Shown piece by piece: positions 47,497 to 59,490 of a stretch of DNA of 64,000 nucleotides. Under the pieces are notes generated by a model. The model did not search any database. It saw only the letters and a list, made by a program, of their open reading frames with translations, and was not told where the DNA came from. The stretch is from positions 3,162,001-3,226,000 of the forward strand of contig JAQOTA010000050.1 of the NCBI GenBank assembly GCA_029532415.1, read 5' to 3'. Position 1 is the stretch's first letter, and every line of letters starts with the position of its first letter. Source of the stretch: Marasmius tenuissimus. Its lineage: Eukaryota > Basidiomycota > Agaricomycetes > Agaricales > Marasmiaceae. The translations under genes were made by a program, and so were the position numbers.

Positions 47497-50400
47497 ATGA
47501 CGCTCACCACTGATTACATTGCTGCCTCTACAAACCGTTATCCTACCGTCGCCGATATCGCATCCGACTCAACAGTCTTCTTCGGCTCATCGACTCTGAT
47601 ATGCATCTGGAAAGCTGTGAGCAACCCTCGATTTTCTGTCGATTGCACTTTAATTCAGCATTCCTAGAATGAAGAAAGTGGTATCGCCGAAACTCTCCCT
47701 GGACACGAGGGCATAGTAACATGCATTCGATCTACAAACCCGACGAAATTCATTAGCGCTGATGATAGAGGAGTGGTGTATCGATGGACGAAAGACTCGG
47801 AGGATTCGCAGGCATGCAGTTTCGTATGTACCGTTAGGTTTCTAATCGCTCATTGTCCGTCGTCTAGTGGAAATCGAGCAAATTTCAGGCTCATCAGAAA
47901 GCCATTTGTTCGATGACCGTTCTCGATGATTGTTTAGTGACTGGCTCATCTGACAGTCAGGTGAAAATATGGAAGCTTTCTTCTGCGATAGGCACGTCCA
48001 ATAGTTCGTGAAGCAGTTCCAGTGCGATGTATTAATGATACGCAATCTTCAAGGCGAAGCGGTAGAGTCACAGACGATCCCCTTGTCTGGCAGATATCCG
48101 CTCTCTCTGTCGCTCGCCGCCTTACCTGAATCTCAAAGTAGGTCAGGCCTATACTCGTCAACTACACCAGGCTCACGAACATACGTAGGTCTCGTACTGG
48201 CCATAGGACAGACAGATAGAAATGTTCACATCTGGACGCGCTCTGAAGAAAATGTAAGCCTGTTGTGTGAATTTGCTCCTTAACCCTTATTTACGTCCCC
48301 CAGCAGTTTGTGCGTGCGGTCGTCCTATCCGGGCATGACGACTGGGTAAAATCCCTGGCTTTCAGCCCCGTATCCCCTTCCAATGTTCTTGTTCTGGCAT
48401 CCGGATCACAAGATAGTACCATAAGACTATGGAACATCGAAAAATACCAGAAGGAAACGCGTACCGACACATCGGAAACGCAAAGCGACGACTTACTAGA
48501 CGCGTTTGAGGAGTCACTCGGAGACTTCACCGATGCCGAGGAGGGCGGTCGACAGGTCTCTTTGAAGCGGCACTTCTTGTCAATCAAGAACGCTAGCGGG
48601 AGGTTAGTTGGGTTCACCTCCCCGAGTATGCCGAGATTGATGTGGCTAAAAGTCATGCTAGCTCTGGTGTCTACTCGATAACATTCGATGCTCTTCTAAT
48701 AGGACACGAAGCCGGGGTTACCTCAATATCATGGCAGCCTGCAAACGACCAGACATCTACTCCGACCCTCCTTTCGACCTCCACGGACTCATCTTTAATA
48801 TTATGGTCGCCTTCGTCCGTAATAACCAACGCCGGAGACGCCTCAGCTTCCATATGGATCAACCGACAACGGTTTGGTGACGTCGGCGGGCAGCGGTTGG
48901 GTGGTTTTGTCGGAGGCGTTTGGAAGAAGAATGGCGAAGAGGTAATGGCATGGGGATGGTCAGGAGGCTGGCGACGATGGAAGCTTGTAGATCAAACCCA
49001 GGACTTGTGGGAGGAAGTCGGTGCTATTAGCGGTCATAGTGGCCATGCGAAGGATTTGGATTGGAGTCCGAATGGTGCATATCTGATATCGACCGGGTAA
49101 GTGCAATCGAGGGTTTTACAAGTGTCCCGTCTCTGACAAACCGGTCAGTTTGGATCAAACGACGCGCGTCCATGGGCCTATTCCCATTTCTGAGCAAAGG
49201 GTAGTATGGCATGAACTATCTCGACCTCAGGTTCACGGATACGATTGCCTGGGAGTAGCATTTCTCGATAACCTGAAATTCGCGAGTATCGCAGATGAGA
49301 AGGTAACTCGTATTTTTGAGGCGCCTCAGCGGTTTGTGTCTACGCTTGAGACCCTCCAAGTGTGCCATTTTGAAGGCGTGGTTCGTCCGATCCCTTTTTG
49401 CCTTAAACATTTTGCTTACCAATCGGCTAGGGCGAACGGCCAGCTGGTGCCAGCGTCCCGCCCCTCGGGCTATCAAATAAAGCTGCTGAAGGTGAGTCAG
49501 TGATCCTCCCTTACAAACCGTTTTCTGATTCTGCCGGAATAGCTACCCAAGTCTCCGGGGACCTCCCAGCGAGAAGACCTTTCGAAGGGGAGTTGGCCGC
49601 GGTCACTTTGTGGCCAGAAATAGAGAAAGTCTTTGGACATGGTTACGAGGTAAGTAGGCAAGTAAACCAAGCACGTTCTTCTCTGCTGGACTTATGCGAA
49701 CCCAGTCGAGCACAATTGCTGCTTCAAGCTCGAAAAAATATATTGCCACTGCCTGTAGAGCAACATCTCCCGAGCACGCTGTCGTCCGGATTCATGAAAC
49801 TTCGACCTGGCAACCCTTTGGAGAACCTCTGGCAGGACATTCCTTGACAATAACACGAATAGCATTCAGCCCTGATGACGAGCTCGTTGTATCTGTGTCG
49901 CGGGATCGTTCTTGGAGGATGTTCAAGCGGGATGGCGTTACAGGTGCGCTACCGTCGTGTGAATATGACTTGCGAGGCAGTCTTAACTTTCGACTTAGGA
50001 TACCTCCCAATCAATGCAGAGGCCAAGGCACACGGTCGTATCATTTGGGATTGTGCATGGTCGCGTGAAGGTGATGTCTTCGCAACTGCATCTCGAGATA
50101 AGACTGTGAGCCGTCCCTAAAATGCCGTTTCGGTCCGAATCTCACCTCAAGGCCAATTCAGGTCAAAATATGGGCTCAGAACGACTCTGAAAAATGGGGT
50201 GCTGTGGCTACGATCAAATGTCCGGAAGCAGCCACAGCTGTTGACTTTACCGCGCGGGACGCAGATGGACGGTACGATCCGATGTCAACTTTAGTCTCTT
50301 CCTAAGTTCCTTGCCAACTCCTCTCCTTCCGTTTAGGCGTCTCCTCGCTGTCGGAATGGAAACAGGAGAAATCTTGATCTATTCCAGTGAGACAAATACG

Positions 50401-50583
50401 GCCTGGAACCTCACCAGCACTTTGTGAGTTTCAAATCATACTAGCCGACAACATGGTCTGACAGCCGTTTCCAGCGAAGTACATGTCACCCACATAACAC
50501 GGCTGAAATGGCACCCTCAGCACAATTCTCAGCTTGCGAGTTGTAGTGAAGATGGTACATTGAGAGTATTGACAGTCCAATAA
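47497..50583 (+). CDS. ELP2: Elongator complex subunit ELP2
   Basis: WD40 protein of the Elongator complex, which modifies wobble uridine in tRNAs. It starts MTLTTDYIAASTNRYPTVAD, a typical Elp2 beginning (ATG 47497). Repeated WD units follow, for example GHEGIVTCIRSTNPTKFISA, DDCLVTGSSDSQVKIWKL, VLASGSQDSTIRLWN, GHEAGVTSISWQPA and GHSGHAKDLDWSPNGAYLIS. The second propeller includes LDQTTRVHGP, GYDCLGVAFLDNLKFASIAD, ITRIAFSPDDELVVSVSRDR and the final LASCSEDGTLRVLTVQ to the stop at 50581-50583. Two seven-bladed propellers would need about 800 residues, which fits. Roughly a dozen introns. Confidence 0.92.
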
Positions 50584-50801
50584 GTAACTATTAGACAAAC
50601 AATCCGAAGATCAAAAGATACAGTGACACGATTGAAACAGTAGGGAGACTACTTAGTAACGAAACAAACGGGGGAGGTTTGCGGTGAGGGTATCGAGAAA
50701 TGGACGGTTGCAGTTATGATAGAAATGGAAAGACGATAGAGCTTGACCTTAGAGGCCGTGCGATAGGGATACACAGGAATCATCAGAACGTTGCGTTTAC
50801 T

Positions 50802-53800
50802 TTAGAGAAGGTCTCGTAGACTCATTGGTACTTCAGGCTGTAAGAGTTCATCAGTGCCAGGCATCGATTTTAGGCAAGTATGACGATGACTCACGCATTT
50901 GATTCTGGAAGGAGATTATAAATAGTCAGTGAATAATTGTCGTGAGGAAGAATGTGCACTTCACTTATAGAAACACTCTATGGAGCGTAGCATCTCAACA
51001 TCGCCGCCGGTCGCAGTCACGAAATTGATCACAACACCAGCTCGGGTGTAGTTGTTCGGTGCGATAGCACCAGCGACACTAAGGTAGAAATTAGCAATAT
51101 ACATACCAGAACGCCAGAAGTGGCACTTACCGATGAGCATATTCTTCGACTGCCTTGGGTAAATCTATGAAAGTACGACCGTGAATTTCATCCAGACATC
51201 AAGCTTGAGCGGGACACACCATAGTTAACCACAAGGGGAACATGAGAAAGTTCCTTGATTTGCACGTCATAAACAACGAGGACTTTAGTCGATGGGGGCC
51301 TCATTAAAGGCGATGTCGAGCTCCTGTACTTGTTCAAGGCGGCAAGCTTGGTTCCGGCGTTCATATCGCCATGCTAAGGCAAATCGTTAATTTACTTCTG
51401 TAGGGAAATCAGGCAGCTGACTTACGAGTGGAACTGCCTCTAAGCCCCTACTCGCCAGCTTGTAGACTACAGCATCAAGAGCGGTCATCCCACCCACATG
51501 AACGATGGCTTGTGGCACATCGAGGTCATCGAACAGATCAGCCAAAGCATCAAGTTTCCATTCTCGAGCTTGAACGCTTTCGGCACTAGTGGCACCCCTG
51601 CCTGATCCGATTATGCCCAAGCCACCACCAGGTGGAGCCAAAGGCTCCGCGCGAGTACCTCCTGTGAAAGCGAGGTATAGATAGTACTGCCGAAGACCGC
51701 GCGATCCTTGAGTCGTTTCTGCTTGAGTGATGTTGCCATCGCGTCGAACCAAAACGCGAACGGGCTCTCGTAATTGGATCGCAGTCGCGAGATTGAGGAC
51801 GTCCTGCGGCACTGTATTGGAGAAAAGAGCTGTCTGTCGTTCGACGGGCTGAGGACCAGGTGTCGTGGTACCACTAGACTCGGAAGAACCGACAGTCGAG
51901 AACCTCCTTCCCGTGTTGAAGGGAGATGATGACAGACCGTTAGTTGGTGTATCGATACCAGACTGCGAGGCCGGACCGGACCCGGGAGATATTCCAGCAC
52001 TAAGGGGACGGGAACGCGGGGAAGGAAGAAGCTTCACGATGTTGAAGACAAACTCATGCAGATTGCGCGCAATGAGCTGATCAACCTCATCCAAAACAAG
52101 GAAACGAACTTCCGAGCCAGATAGACCACCGGGAGACGTGAAGAGGGCATGAAGTTTCTGAGGAGTGCCGCAAAGTATATGAGGCACGTTTTGTTGCAAG
52201 AGACGCAATTCTTGACTGAGGTCACTGGAAGCAGATGTCGTACCGACACCCAACCCTGACCTTACTCCAATGGGTCCCCCAAGATCACGAATCATGCGTT
52301 GCGCTTGTGTAGCCTGATCAACAGTGGTGGATATCATGATCACGCATGGGCCGCGATTATTGGGTTGCGCCGCTATGCTCGTCAATGCGATCTGGATAGC
52401 AGGGATCACATAAGCAGCAATGCGCTCCTGAGTGGGTGGGGCTTGGGCAATAATGTCAGCTCCACGGAGGAGGAATGGAAGAGCGCGCTGCTGGATCTTG
52501 TTCGGTGGTCCAACCCTGTAAAACATGTTATTTTCAGACCATCGACACAGAAAATCAGTCAAGCTTACCCAAACTTGGTGAGAGATCTCAATAAGTCGGA
52601 CGATAAATTCAACTGCTCCCATTTTGATATCAAAGGACCTTCGCCGCGGCCTCCCATCCCATCTCCTTGCAGGTCCATGATCTGCAAGTCGGAAATCAGC
52701 TGGAGCAAACCAAGAGGGGAAGTATCATGTTTCCTTACACCCGAAGAATCTCGTCGAAGGGCGGCCACAGAACGCCGCTTGTCACGAAGAGGATCCTGTC
52801 GTCCAACATTAATATCAGGACGAACAGGGAGATCCAAAGTTCCGGTTGACCATGTTCGCATCGGTGGATTGGGAATGCGAGGGGATGGCCGAACATCTCC
52901 ACGGGTAGGCAGACCATGTCCGAGCAATGCTGGATTGGAAACGACAGCCGAGTTCAAGTCCAGCTGGGCGCTCGCGGGGCCGACCAAAGGCTGACCCGGG
53001 ATTGGGGATGCACCTTGAATCTGCTGAGTTTGCAGCGCAAGCAACTGCCCAACAGACGAAGTCAACGTGTTTAGACGCTGAGAGATGGTTGAGATATCAT
53101 CCAAGGGTGAGACTTGGTTCGGAGCGATGTTGCCTACGGAACCACGAGCCCCATTGACGGCCGAGCCGCCGAAACCGGAAGCAGAGGGACTGGCAAAGGG
53201 GTCCTTAAACTCGGGCTGGGTGGAGGTGGCCGATTGGGTCTGCAACGTACGGCTGACCAATAAGTTAATCTTGGTGTTCAAATCCCCCAAATCATTTTGA
53301 ATCTGCCTGGTTGTAAATTCGCATCGGAGAAGGCGATCAAGGATGTCTTTGAAAAGGCCAGATGATCGGAGCTGTTCATCGAAACTCTGGGACGGTAAGG
53401 AGTCGACGCTCGGTGCGAAATGGCTGGAAGAGTCCAATGATGAGACGGGTGAGGAAGACGTAAATGCTCCGGGTGGATTGAAGGGAGAACCGCCATTGTT
53501 GATAGGCATGGGAGGGGTTCCAAGTCGCTCTCTACTCTGCTGAGCGGTGAAGAACGAAGTGACAGACCCCCTGTGCGCCAGATCTGTAACGGTGGGCCCA
53601 GGTGTGTGGTGGACATCTTCCCCCTCTGGCAACGACTCTAAACTCCCAAACATGCTAGACTCCCTTGGGATCCGAGATTCGATGACTGGATAAGGTTTAC
53701 CTCCTTCAACCTGTCGAATTGATGGGGATTGTCGCGACACGTCATTGAAAGAGGTAGAGATGGTTTCATTGGACCGTTCATGCTGGGGAGGAAAAGATGG

Positions 53801-53995
53801 AGGGCTTGGAGACGACTTGACTGAACGGTATTCCGAGGGTGAATGAGAGACTGTAGACGATGAGCTGTAATCTTGTTCGTGTAGACGGAGAGAATGCTGG
53901 CCGATAGCAATGCCATTTCCACCCTCGTCGTCTCCGGGACGAGAGCCTGGAAAGAAAGGCATCGAAGCCGGATTCAAAGTCACACTCCTCGCCAT
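50802..53995 (-). CDS. eIF4A-like DEAD-box pseudohelicase with long disordered N-terminus
   Basis: The N-terminal 470 residues (exon 53995 to about 52567) are Ser/Pro-rich and disordered with one helical patch (FKDILDRLLRCEFTTRQIQN). Then a two-lobe DEAD-box fold follows, closest in plan to eIF4A: PNKIQQRALPFLLRGADIIA, CGTPQKLHALF, VRFLVLDEVDQLIARNLHEF, VLNLATAIQLREPVRVLV, and LVVNYDLPKAVEEYAHRV. Every catalytic motif is altered: motif I is APPTQERIAAY, motif II DEVD, motif III SNT, motif V YDVQIKELS and motif VI HRVAGAIAPNNYTRAG. About 80 Ser/Gly-rich residues sit between motifs II and III. The C-terminus FYKIKCPEVPMSLRDLL needs a 10-nt exon at 50895-50904. The frame is open throughout, so this looks like a retained non-enzymatic protein. 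Confidence 0.83.
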
Positions 53996-54649
53996 GCTGT
54001 AGGAGAACAGATGACAAGTATTTGAGGCAGCACGTAGACTGAAAAGCGGGGGAAATTAAAATGATTAGCTTCCAGCATGCTAACAGAGAGAAAATGATAG
54101 ATTTTCTGAAGGAAATGGCAGAAAAACTTACCTCGGATGGTCGCCGTGGACGAGTAACTAGGTATCTCCCATACAGTCAGCTAGTGATGGTGAGTGTCTT
54201 ATTCCAGGTGGCACTCTGGACACTAGTCTCCCGTCCTCAACCAATTTCCTAATTCAGTCACGCTCACTCAGCCGATCATTTTTTTCACTCTGCCTCCGGC
54301 CTAGTACAGGGTGCATATGTCAGGAGTGTGAAGAGCAGGTCCATAACGGTCTTAATATCGTTGACATAGACACAGTAGTTAAAAAACAGAACGTGAACTG
54401 AATAGATTAATCCGTATCAGAAAAAAATCACCTTAGTCGTCAACAGCGACTATGCAGGACCACGCGAGGGGCAAGTTTATTCGCATTTAGGCGAACTCTG
54501 GGTGAAGGTGGTGCCCCTGGGTCCTCAACGACTATTGTAGGCTCGTATTGTAAGTGTCTGGGGATCGGTTCATAGTCAGGGAAGCGAGGGAAATCAGAAG
54601 GATGAGACCATGATACCTGATAGCTTCAGCTTTGGTATTCTCCGCCTTC
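53996..54649. other. Gap upstream of the pseudohelicase
   Basis: Presumed promoter and leader of the minus-strand pseudohelicase, plus the 3' flank of the RRM gene. A leader intron is possible. I see no gene. Confidence 0.4.
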
Positions 54650-55444
54650 TCAGCGTCCCAGAGATCGAAACTCGCTGGAGGACGTCATTAGGTCAGTCAG
54701 GAGCACATGATGATAGAAATCGTACAACACACATTGGACTGTTTGTTCGAACTCCGGGAGACCGGTGGGATGTATACAAACCTGTCACGAGGCATATCGT
54801 CAACATCTCGGAACCATTAGTCGCTCAGGTTGCTGGGAACAAACTCACGATCAATCGACGTTTTGAGTCGTGCATATATCCATGTAGCTTGAGAGCATTG
54901 GCTTTTCCTGTGGAGGTCCTAAATTCGACGCAAGCATACTGTGTAGCCTCATGTGGTTTGGCTGTCCAAGCACCAGCTCGTCGGAGACTGACTCGGTGAA
55001 TCTTGCCGCATGTTGCGAATAGTTCTTCCATTTTTGCCTCCGTGATCGTCAAATCTAGCTGGGAAGAAAGAGGATATAGTCGGTCTTCGCGTAACGTGCC
55101 ATGCATGTACTCACATTTCCGACCCAGACATAGGGTAAAGAGTTGTGGCGTTCCCTTTTCGCCGCTACCTTGTGGGCTTGCTTGATAGCATGATCCTTTG
55201 CAGGAGACACACCAGATCTCGTCTTTCTGGTTGGAATGTCGTCCAATACGTAGTCCGAGGGGTGCCTCTGAGTGGAATGAAAATGAGGACTTGACTTCAT
55301 GAGAGAGATACACCACGTACAGGTTCTTGCGTCGCAATGGTGGGTGGCGAAAGGGTGCTTGAAGGCTTCATCTTGAGAATTGAAAGGGGTGGCAGGACCG
55401 AGATAGGCGTCGACGGTAAAGTTGTCAAACGAGACGCTTTTCAT
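54650..55444 (-). CDS. RRM-domain RNA-binding protein
   Basis: The start is MKSVSFDNFTVDAYLGPATP at 55444. One RNA-recognition motif is visible: PYVWVGN (RNP2) joined over an intron to LDLTITEAKMEELFATCGKI, HRVSLRRAGAW, then YACVEFRTSTGKANALKLHG (RNP1-like YACVEF). Before it lies a segment with HHCDARTCTWC and a basic stretch, HAIKQAHKVAAKRERHNSLP. After RRLIV I infer an intron (GTGAGT) to CIHPTGLPEFEQTV, ending at about 54650; this last part is uncertain. The family cannot be narrowed further. A role in mRNA processing or translation is only an inference from the RRM. Confidence 0.68.
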
Positions 55445-55879
55445 GGTCTTTTATACCCAAAGACGTGACATCTGCCCAAGCGGGACATGTCCAAAAGCAC
55501 ACAGTCAAAGGGTGCGTTATGAAGCCACACCGTGCCACAGGGTCTTGAATATTGTTCTTTCAGGCTTGAATGCTGTCCAAAAGGCCTGCGGAGCATCATC
55601 TGTCTCCAAGGACTGCATAAGGCGATGGTGAGTACAAGCGCTGTGGATGCCCATTTTCATGGAAACATTCAAAAGCCTTGCGCCGACATTATTGTTCAGC
55701 ACGCCCCTTCAGGCCATCGGTGGTTCTTTCATGGATCGCTTTGGCCGATATGCATCAATTCGTTGTCATTAATTGTTGGAAGGCTTCCTTTGTTTTTCGA
55801 CTTGTCCACTTGTGAGTGTGTTAGTTTCGTGGTTGTGTGCAAGAGGCGAAGTGCGCGAGATTCTCACGCTAACACGTTC
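55445..55879. other. Gap between RRM gene and FMC1
   Basis: A divergent intergenic region that must hold both promoters. Short frames here have no motifs. Confidence 0.45.
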
Positions 55880-56307
55880 ATGGCACTCTCCCAACAAGCT
55901 CAACTCTACCGTGGTGTGCTACGAGAGCTCAGGAAATCGGTATGAGTTCAAAACCACCTTTTTCATACTGGCTATGAGTTCTCATATCTGCATCAAGGCT
56001 CTTCAACCCGGAAGAGTCAGCCCACGGCTTTCCTCAGCCTTCCGCGCCTTGGTAACACAGTCTCGGTCGGAAAGCACTGTTCAGGACCTCCAAAACTCTG
56101 TTCTGTTCCTCAAATCTCAACGGGAATACCAAGTAAACATTTTTGGATTCGTGAAGTGCTTCTATACATGCTTACCATTGGTTTACTTCACAGACACTAC
56201 TAGAACGCTATAACCCGCTCATAGACTTGACTGATGAAGAACGTATTGAAGCCACGGCACGACGAGTTGGACTGAATATGCCCAAGTCTGTCTCCGGTGA
56301 AGAGTAG
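55880..56307 (+). CDS. FMC1: Mitochondrial LYR-type assembly factor FMC1
   Basis: Matrix protein required for assembly or stability of the F1 part of ATP synthase under heat stress (yeast Fmc1). Three exons: 55880-55939, 55998-56132 and 56194-56307, for 102 residues. Exon 1 begins MALSQQAQLYRGVLRELRKS with the Leu-Tyr-Arg motif. Next come ALQPGRVSPRLSSAFRALVT and VQDLQNSVLFLKSQREYQ, then the family's C-terminal signature LLERYNPLIDLTDEERIEAT, ARRVGLNMP. Small size, helical content and this tail separate it from other LYR proteins. Confidence 0.85.
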
Positions 56308-56399
56308 AGATGCTGTCTGGACTACCCGAACGTTACAGGGACTGTAGGTGGGCTAGGTTGGGATAGTAGACGAGTCAGTGAAACCAAACAATCACAAGC

Positions 56400-57665
56400 A
56401 TGGCATCTTCCTTCCTTCAATTTTTTCAGTCTCGATATCTTCACGCACTAGCAGCTCGACGCACCATGTCCCTCGCCCAAGTTCTTACTTGCGACCCCGC
56501 ATCCGTTTCCTTTCCCTCTTCCACCGGCCAACCCGAAATTTCCTCGCCCCAGACCCTACAGGCTTTGCAGACCGCGGCCAACCATCTCAAATCCCTACAG
56601 CCAGTTGTCTTTCCAACGGAAACGGTATACGGTCTGGGAGCACTTGCGTTGGACTCCACTGCAGCATCTCGTATATTCTCTACGAAGGGTCGGCCTGCAG
56701 ACAACCCTCTCATCGCTCACGTTTCGTCACTGCAGATGCTGGAGCGTCTGATTCCAAGCGATTTCACGATACCTTCATCATACCATATCCTCATGAAACG
56801 ATTTTGGCCGGGAGGCTTAACTCTACTTTTCCCTAGTAATCACCATGTCGTACCCTCTATCATCACCGCGAAGCAGCCGACTGTCGCTATCCGAATGCCT
56901 TCACATTCCATTGCAAGAGCTTTGATTGCTCTTGCAGACGCGCCCATTGCCGCACCTAGCGCGAATTCCTCGGGAAAGCCCAGTCCTACTACTGTTGAAC
57001 ACGTTCTCTTAGACCTCGGTAGCAAAATAAGCTACATACTGGACGGTGGGCCATGTGCAGTGGGAGTGGAAAGTACGGTTGTCGATGGGTTGAACGAAGA
57101 CGGCAGTATACGGGTGCTACGGCCGGGTGGCGTGACGGTGGAGGACATAGAGCAAGCATTGCGCGACGAAATTCCGAATGGACAGCCCATCCCTCGAGTC
57201 CTGGTACATCGTCGCGACTACAGTGACGCGGTGCTTGAGGCATCACCAACAACACCAGGAATGAAATACAAACATTATTCTCCATCGGTACCTGTCACCT
57301 TGCTCATGACCTCGCCGCCTCGGAATGGCGTTGTCAGTAAAGACATACACACCTACCTCCAAGCACTACCGTCCACTTTTGAGCCTCATACCCCCATCAA
57401 GATAGGGGTCATGTTTCTCACAGACTCGCGGCTCGGAACGTATGAACTTCCTCCGTTAGAGGGCGTGGAGTGGCACCGTTACGAACTCGGGCCCGAGTCA
57501 GATCCTTCGATCACTGCGAGGAGGCTGTTCGACGGCCTATTGACCCTGGAGAAAGAAGGAGTTCACGCGATACTGATTGAAGAGGTTGAAGACGTGAAGG
57601 AGGGTTTGGCCGTCATGAACCGCGTCCAGAAGGCAGCGACACAGTTGATATGGATATCCTTCTAG
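56400..57665 (+). CDS. SUA5: Threonylcarbamoyl-AMP synthase SUA5
   Basis: Makes threonylcarbamoyl-AMP, the first step in t6A37 modification of tRNAs that read ANN codons. Single exon of 421 residues. The YrdC domain has VVFPTETVYGLGALALDSTA, STKGRPADNPLIAHV, FWPGGLTLLF, AIRMPSHSIARALI and APSANSSGKPSPTTVEHVL, with the Lys/Arg and Ser residues that hold ATP and carbonate. VESTVVDG and RPGGVT follow, then the Sua5 linker GMKYKHYSP and the C-terminal Sua5 domain to 57665. The first 22 residues before MSLAQVLTCDP are basic and resemble a mitochondrial presequence, so two starts could give two locations. The absence of introns is unusual here. Confidence 0.95.
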   Translation: MASSFLQFFQSRYLHALAARRTMSLAQVLTCDPASVSFPSSTGQPEISSPQTLQALQTAANHLKSLQPVVFPTETVYGLGALALDSTAASRIFSTKGRPADNPLIAHVSSLQMLERLIPSDFTIPSSYHILMKRFWPGGLTLLFPSNHHVVPSIITAKQPTVAIRMPSHSIARALIALADAPIAAPSANSSGKPSPTTVEHVLLDLGSKISYILDGGPCAVGVESTVVDGLNEDGSIRVLRPGGVTVEDIEQALRDEIPNGQPIPRVLVHRRDYSDAVLEASPTTPGMKYKHYSPSVPVTLLMTSPPRNGVVSKDIHTYLQALPSTFEPHTPIKIGVMFLTDSRLGTYELPPLEGVEWHRYELGPESDPSITARRLFDGLLTLEKEGVHAILIEEVEDVKEGLAVMNRVQKAATQLIWISF

Positions 57666-58123
57666 TTCACCCTACTCCATTCCTTGCCATCGATCGATAG
57701 ACTATAGACGCGCCGTACAAATCTGCAACGTGGTTGAGGTTCAACGCCTCGTGTTAGACGCGACCCCATCAGCTGGTGCCTCTGTCGCGCACAGTCACAG
57801 GTCAGATGTTTTTAAGCGTTTTCAGCGCTTGCGCAGTGCTTTGAGATGGCCTTTCATGGATGTCCAATTGATTGCAAGGATTTAGCCTTTCTTTTTAAAA
57901 ACGTGGTGCATCGTGTTTTGGCTTACCGTGATTTGCTATGTTTGATAACCTTGCCCTGACATTTGATCCCTTTGATGCATCTTCACCTGTTCAATTTTCC
58001 AGTGGCATGGGCGGAGCTCATTGATTCCTCCACGGAGGTGTTCAATGTTAGGTTTATATAAAGAATGTTTCGACGCGACTACGTTCAACTGTCCTCTTTC
58101 TTTCACTCTTTAAACAACGAGGA
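57666..58123. other. Gap upstream of the HMG-box gene
   Basis: Intergenic region carrying the promoter of the HMG-box gene, including the TATA element listed separately. I see no coding sequence. Confidence 0.5.
58055..58061 (+). promoter_or_regulatory. TATA box of the HMG-box gene
   Basis: TATATAA in the context GGTTTATATAAAGAATG, 69 bases before the start codon; one of the clearest TATA elements in the window. Confidence 0.55.
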
Positions 58124-59490
58124 ATGGAAAACAACTGTAAGTCTTGCCTCCTTTCGTACTCTGCTGAGGCGATGATGTTCATTTTGACTTTTTGCAGTGG
58201 AATCCGCGGACGCTTTCAATTCGCCGACACCTTCCTCCGAATGGTCTCGCTCTCACACGCCCGAAGTTACCTCCTATCCTCACGACAATAGATACCCGAA
58301 CATTCTCTTTTTGGACACCGTACGTGTCGCCAAAAGCTTCCGCTGTGAAGCAAAGCCACCCATCCCCGAAATTCCCCAACCTCCTACCCTGCCCACGCTC
58401 CCAGCTGTAACATCTTCCCTGTCTCCCGAACAACCACGGAAGCGCGTTCCCCGTCCACCCAACGCTTTCATGCTCTATCGCTCAGACTGGCTGAAACAAA
58501 ACCACATACCCTCAACTGTCGAAAGACGTCAACAAGCTCTCAGCTGCGTCGCCGGCGAATGCTGGAACATGCTCCCCCCGGAGGAGAAACAAAAGTGGCA
58601 AGCCAAAGCCGCAGAGGCGTATCGTGTACATCAACTCAAGTATCCCGACTACAAGTTCTCACCGGCGCCGAAGGGTAGTGGTCGCAAGGGGAAGGGAAAG
58701 AGTGAAGTGTCGGATTCGGCGGTACGCGCTCTCAGGGAGAAGTACGTGCACATGACAGGGCCAGCCGTTCCTTCAACACGTCGTCGTCGAGGGAGGAAGG
58801 TTAGAAACGTCGCCGGTCAGAGGGATGATCTTCGTTCTGACGCGGAGACAGTATCGGAACCGTCGCATACCCCTTCGTTGACCCCAGCTATGGTGCCGGC
58901 TCCGACTCCCCTCTACCCGTATGCTGTCGCTGAGAGTGGCGAGGGTGCTACTCTGCCATCGGATTTCCCGTCGCCTTCGTTGCCTTACTACTTCCAGGAT
59001 CGCAGGCATATGTTGTCTGCGGCTAGTCCTGCCATGGGAACCACACACACCATGGACTCTTACTTTTCTCAGCTACCAGCTCGACCGATGTCTGTTCCAC
59101 TTCTTTCCGATCCGTCCGATATGGAGTTCCATCATCATGAAATGGGAGGTTTTGATATGGTGAGCTTCGTTTGCCCACAACTCGACGAACCACAATTTTG
59201 CTGACTTGAGATTCAAGGCATCTTTTTCGCAGGATGGAAACCACTTTGCCGAGAACTATGACCTCGACGCTACACAATCCACTACTGGGGAGATGCCGCC
59301 TCTTCAATACGCTCCCTCATATGGCACCCTGAACTCTGGAAACGACGAGCAGCCTTTCCAGTCCCCTCTCCTTCCCAGCGAAAACGGGTTCCCGCACTCG
59401 CCTTCTTCTCTGTATCAACAGGAGGGAGTTTATCCATGTTCGGACGTCCTCGTATATCCTGAATACTCAGACACTACCTACGACAATTAA
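58124..59490 (+). CDS. HMG-box transcription factor
   Basis: Sequence-specific DNA-binding protein of the fungal MATA-HMG group. Exon 1 is only 13 nt (58124-58136, MENN plus one base); exon 2 is 58198-59160 and exon 3 59233-59490. The HMG box reads PRPPNAFMLYRSDWLKQNHI, then CVAGECWNMLPPEEKQKWQA and KAAEAYRVHQLKYPDYKFSP, with the typical aromatic and Pro positions. A basic tail (KGSGRKGKGKSE) and STRRRRGRKVRNV may be nuclear signals. The rest is Ser/Pro/Tyr-rich and could be an activation region. No homeodomain or pheromone genes are nearby, so a mating-type locus is unlikely. Confidence 0.88.

Noticed and set aside
58124..59490. Mating-type locus suggested by the HMG box
   Set aside because: No homeodomain, pheromone or receptor gene is nearby, and such HMG-box factors are numerous in agaricomycetes.
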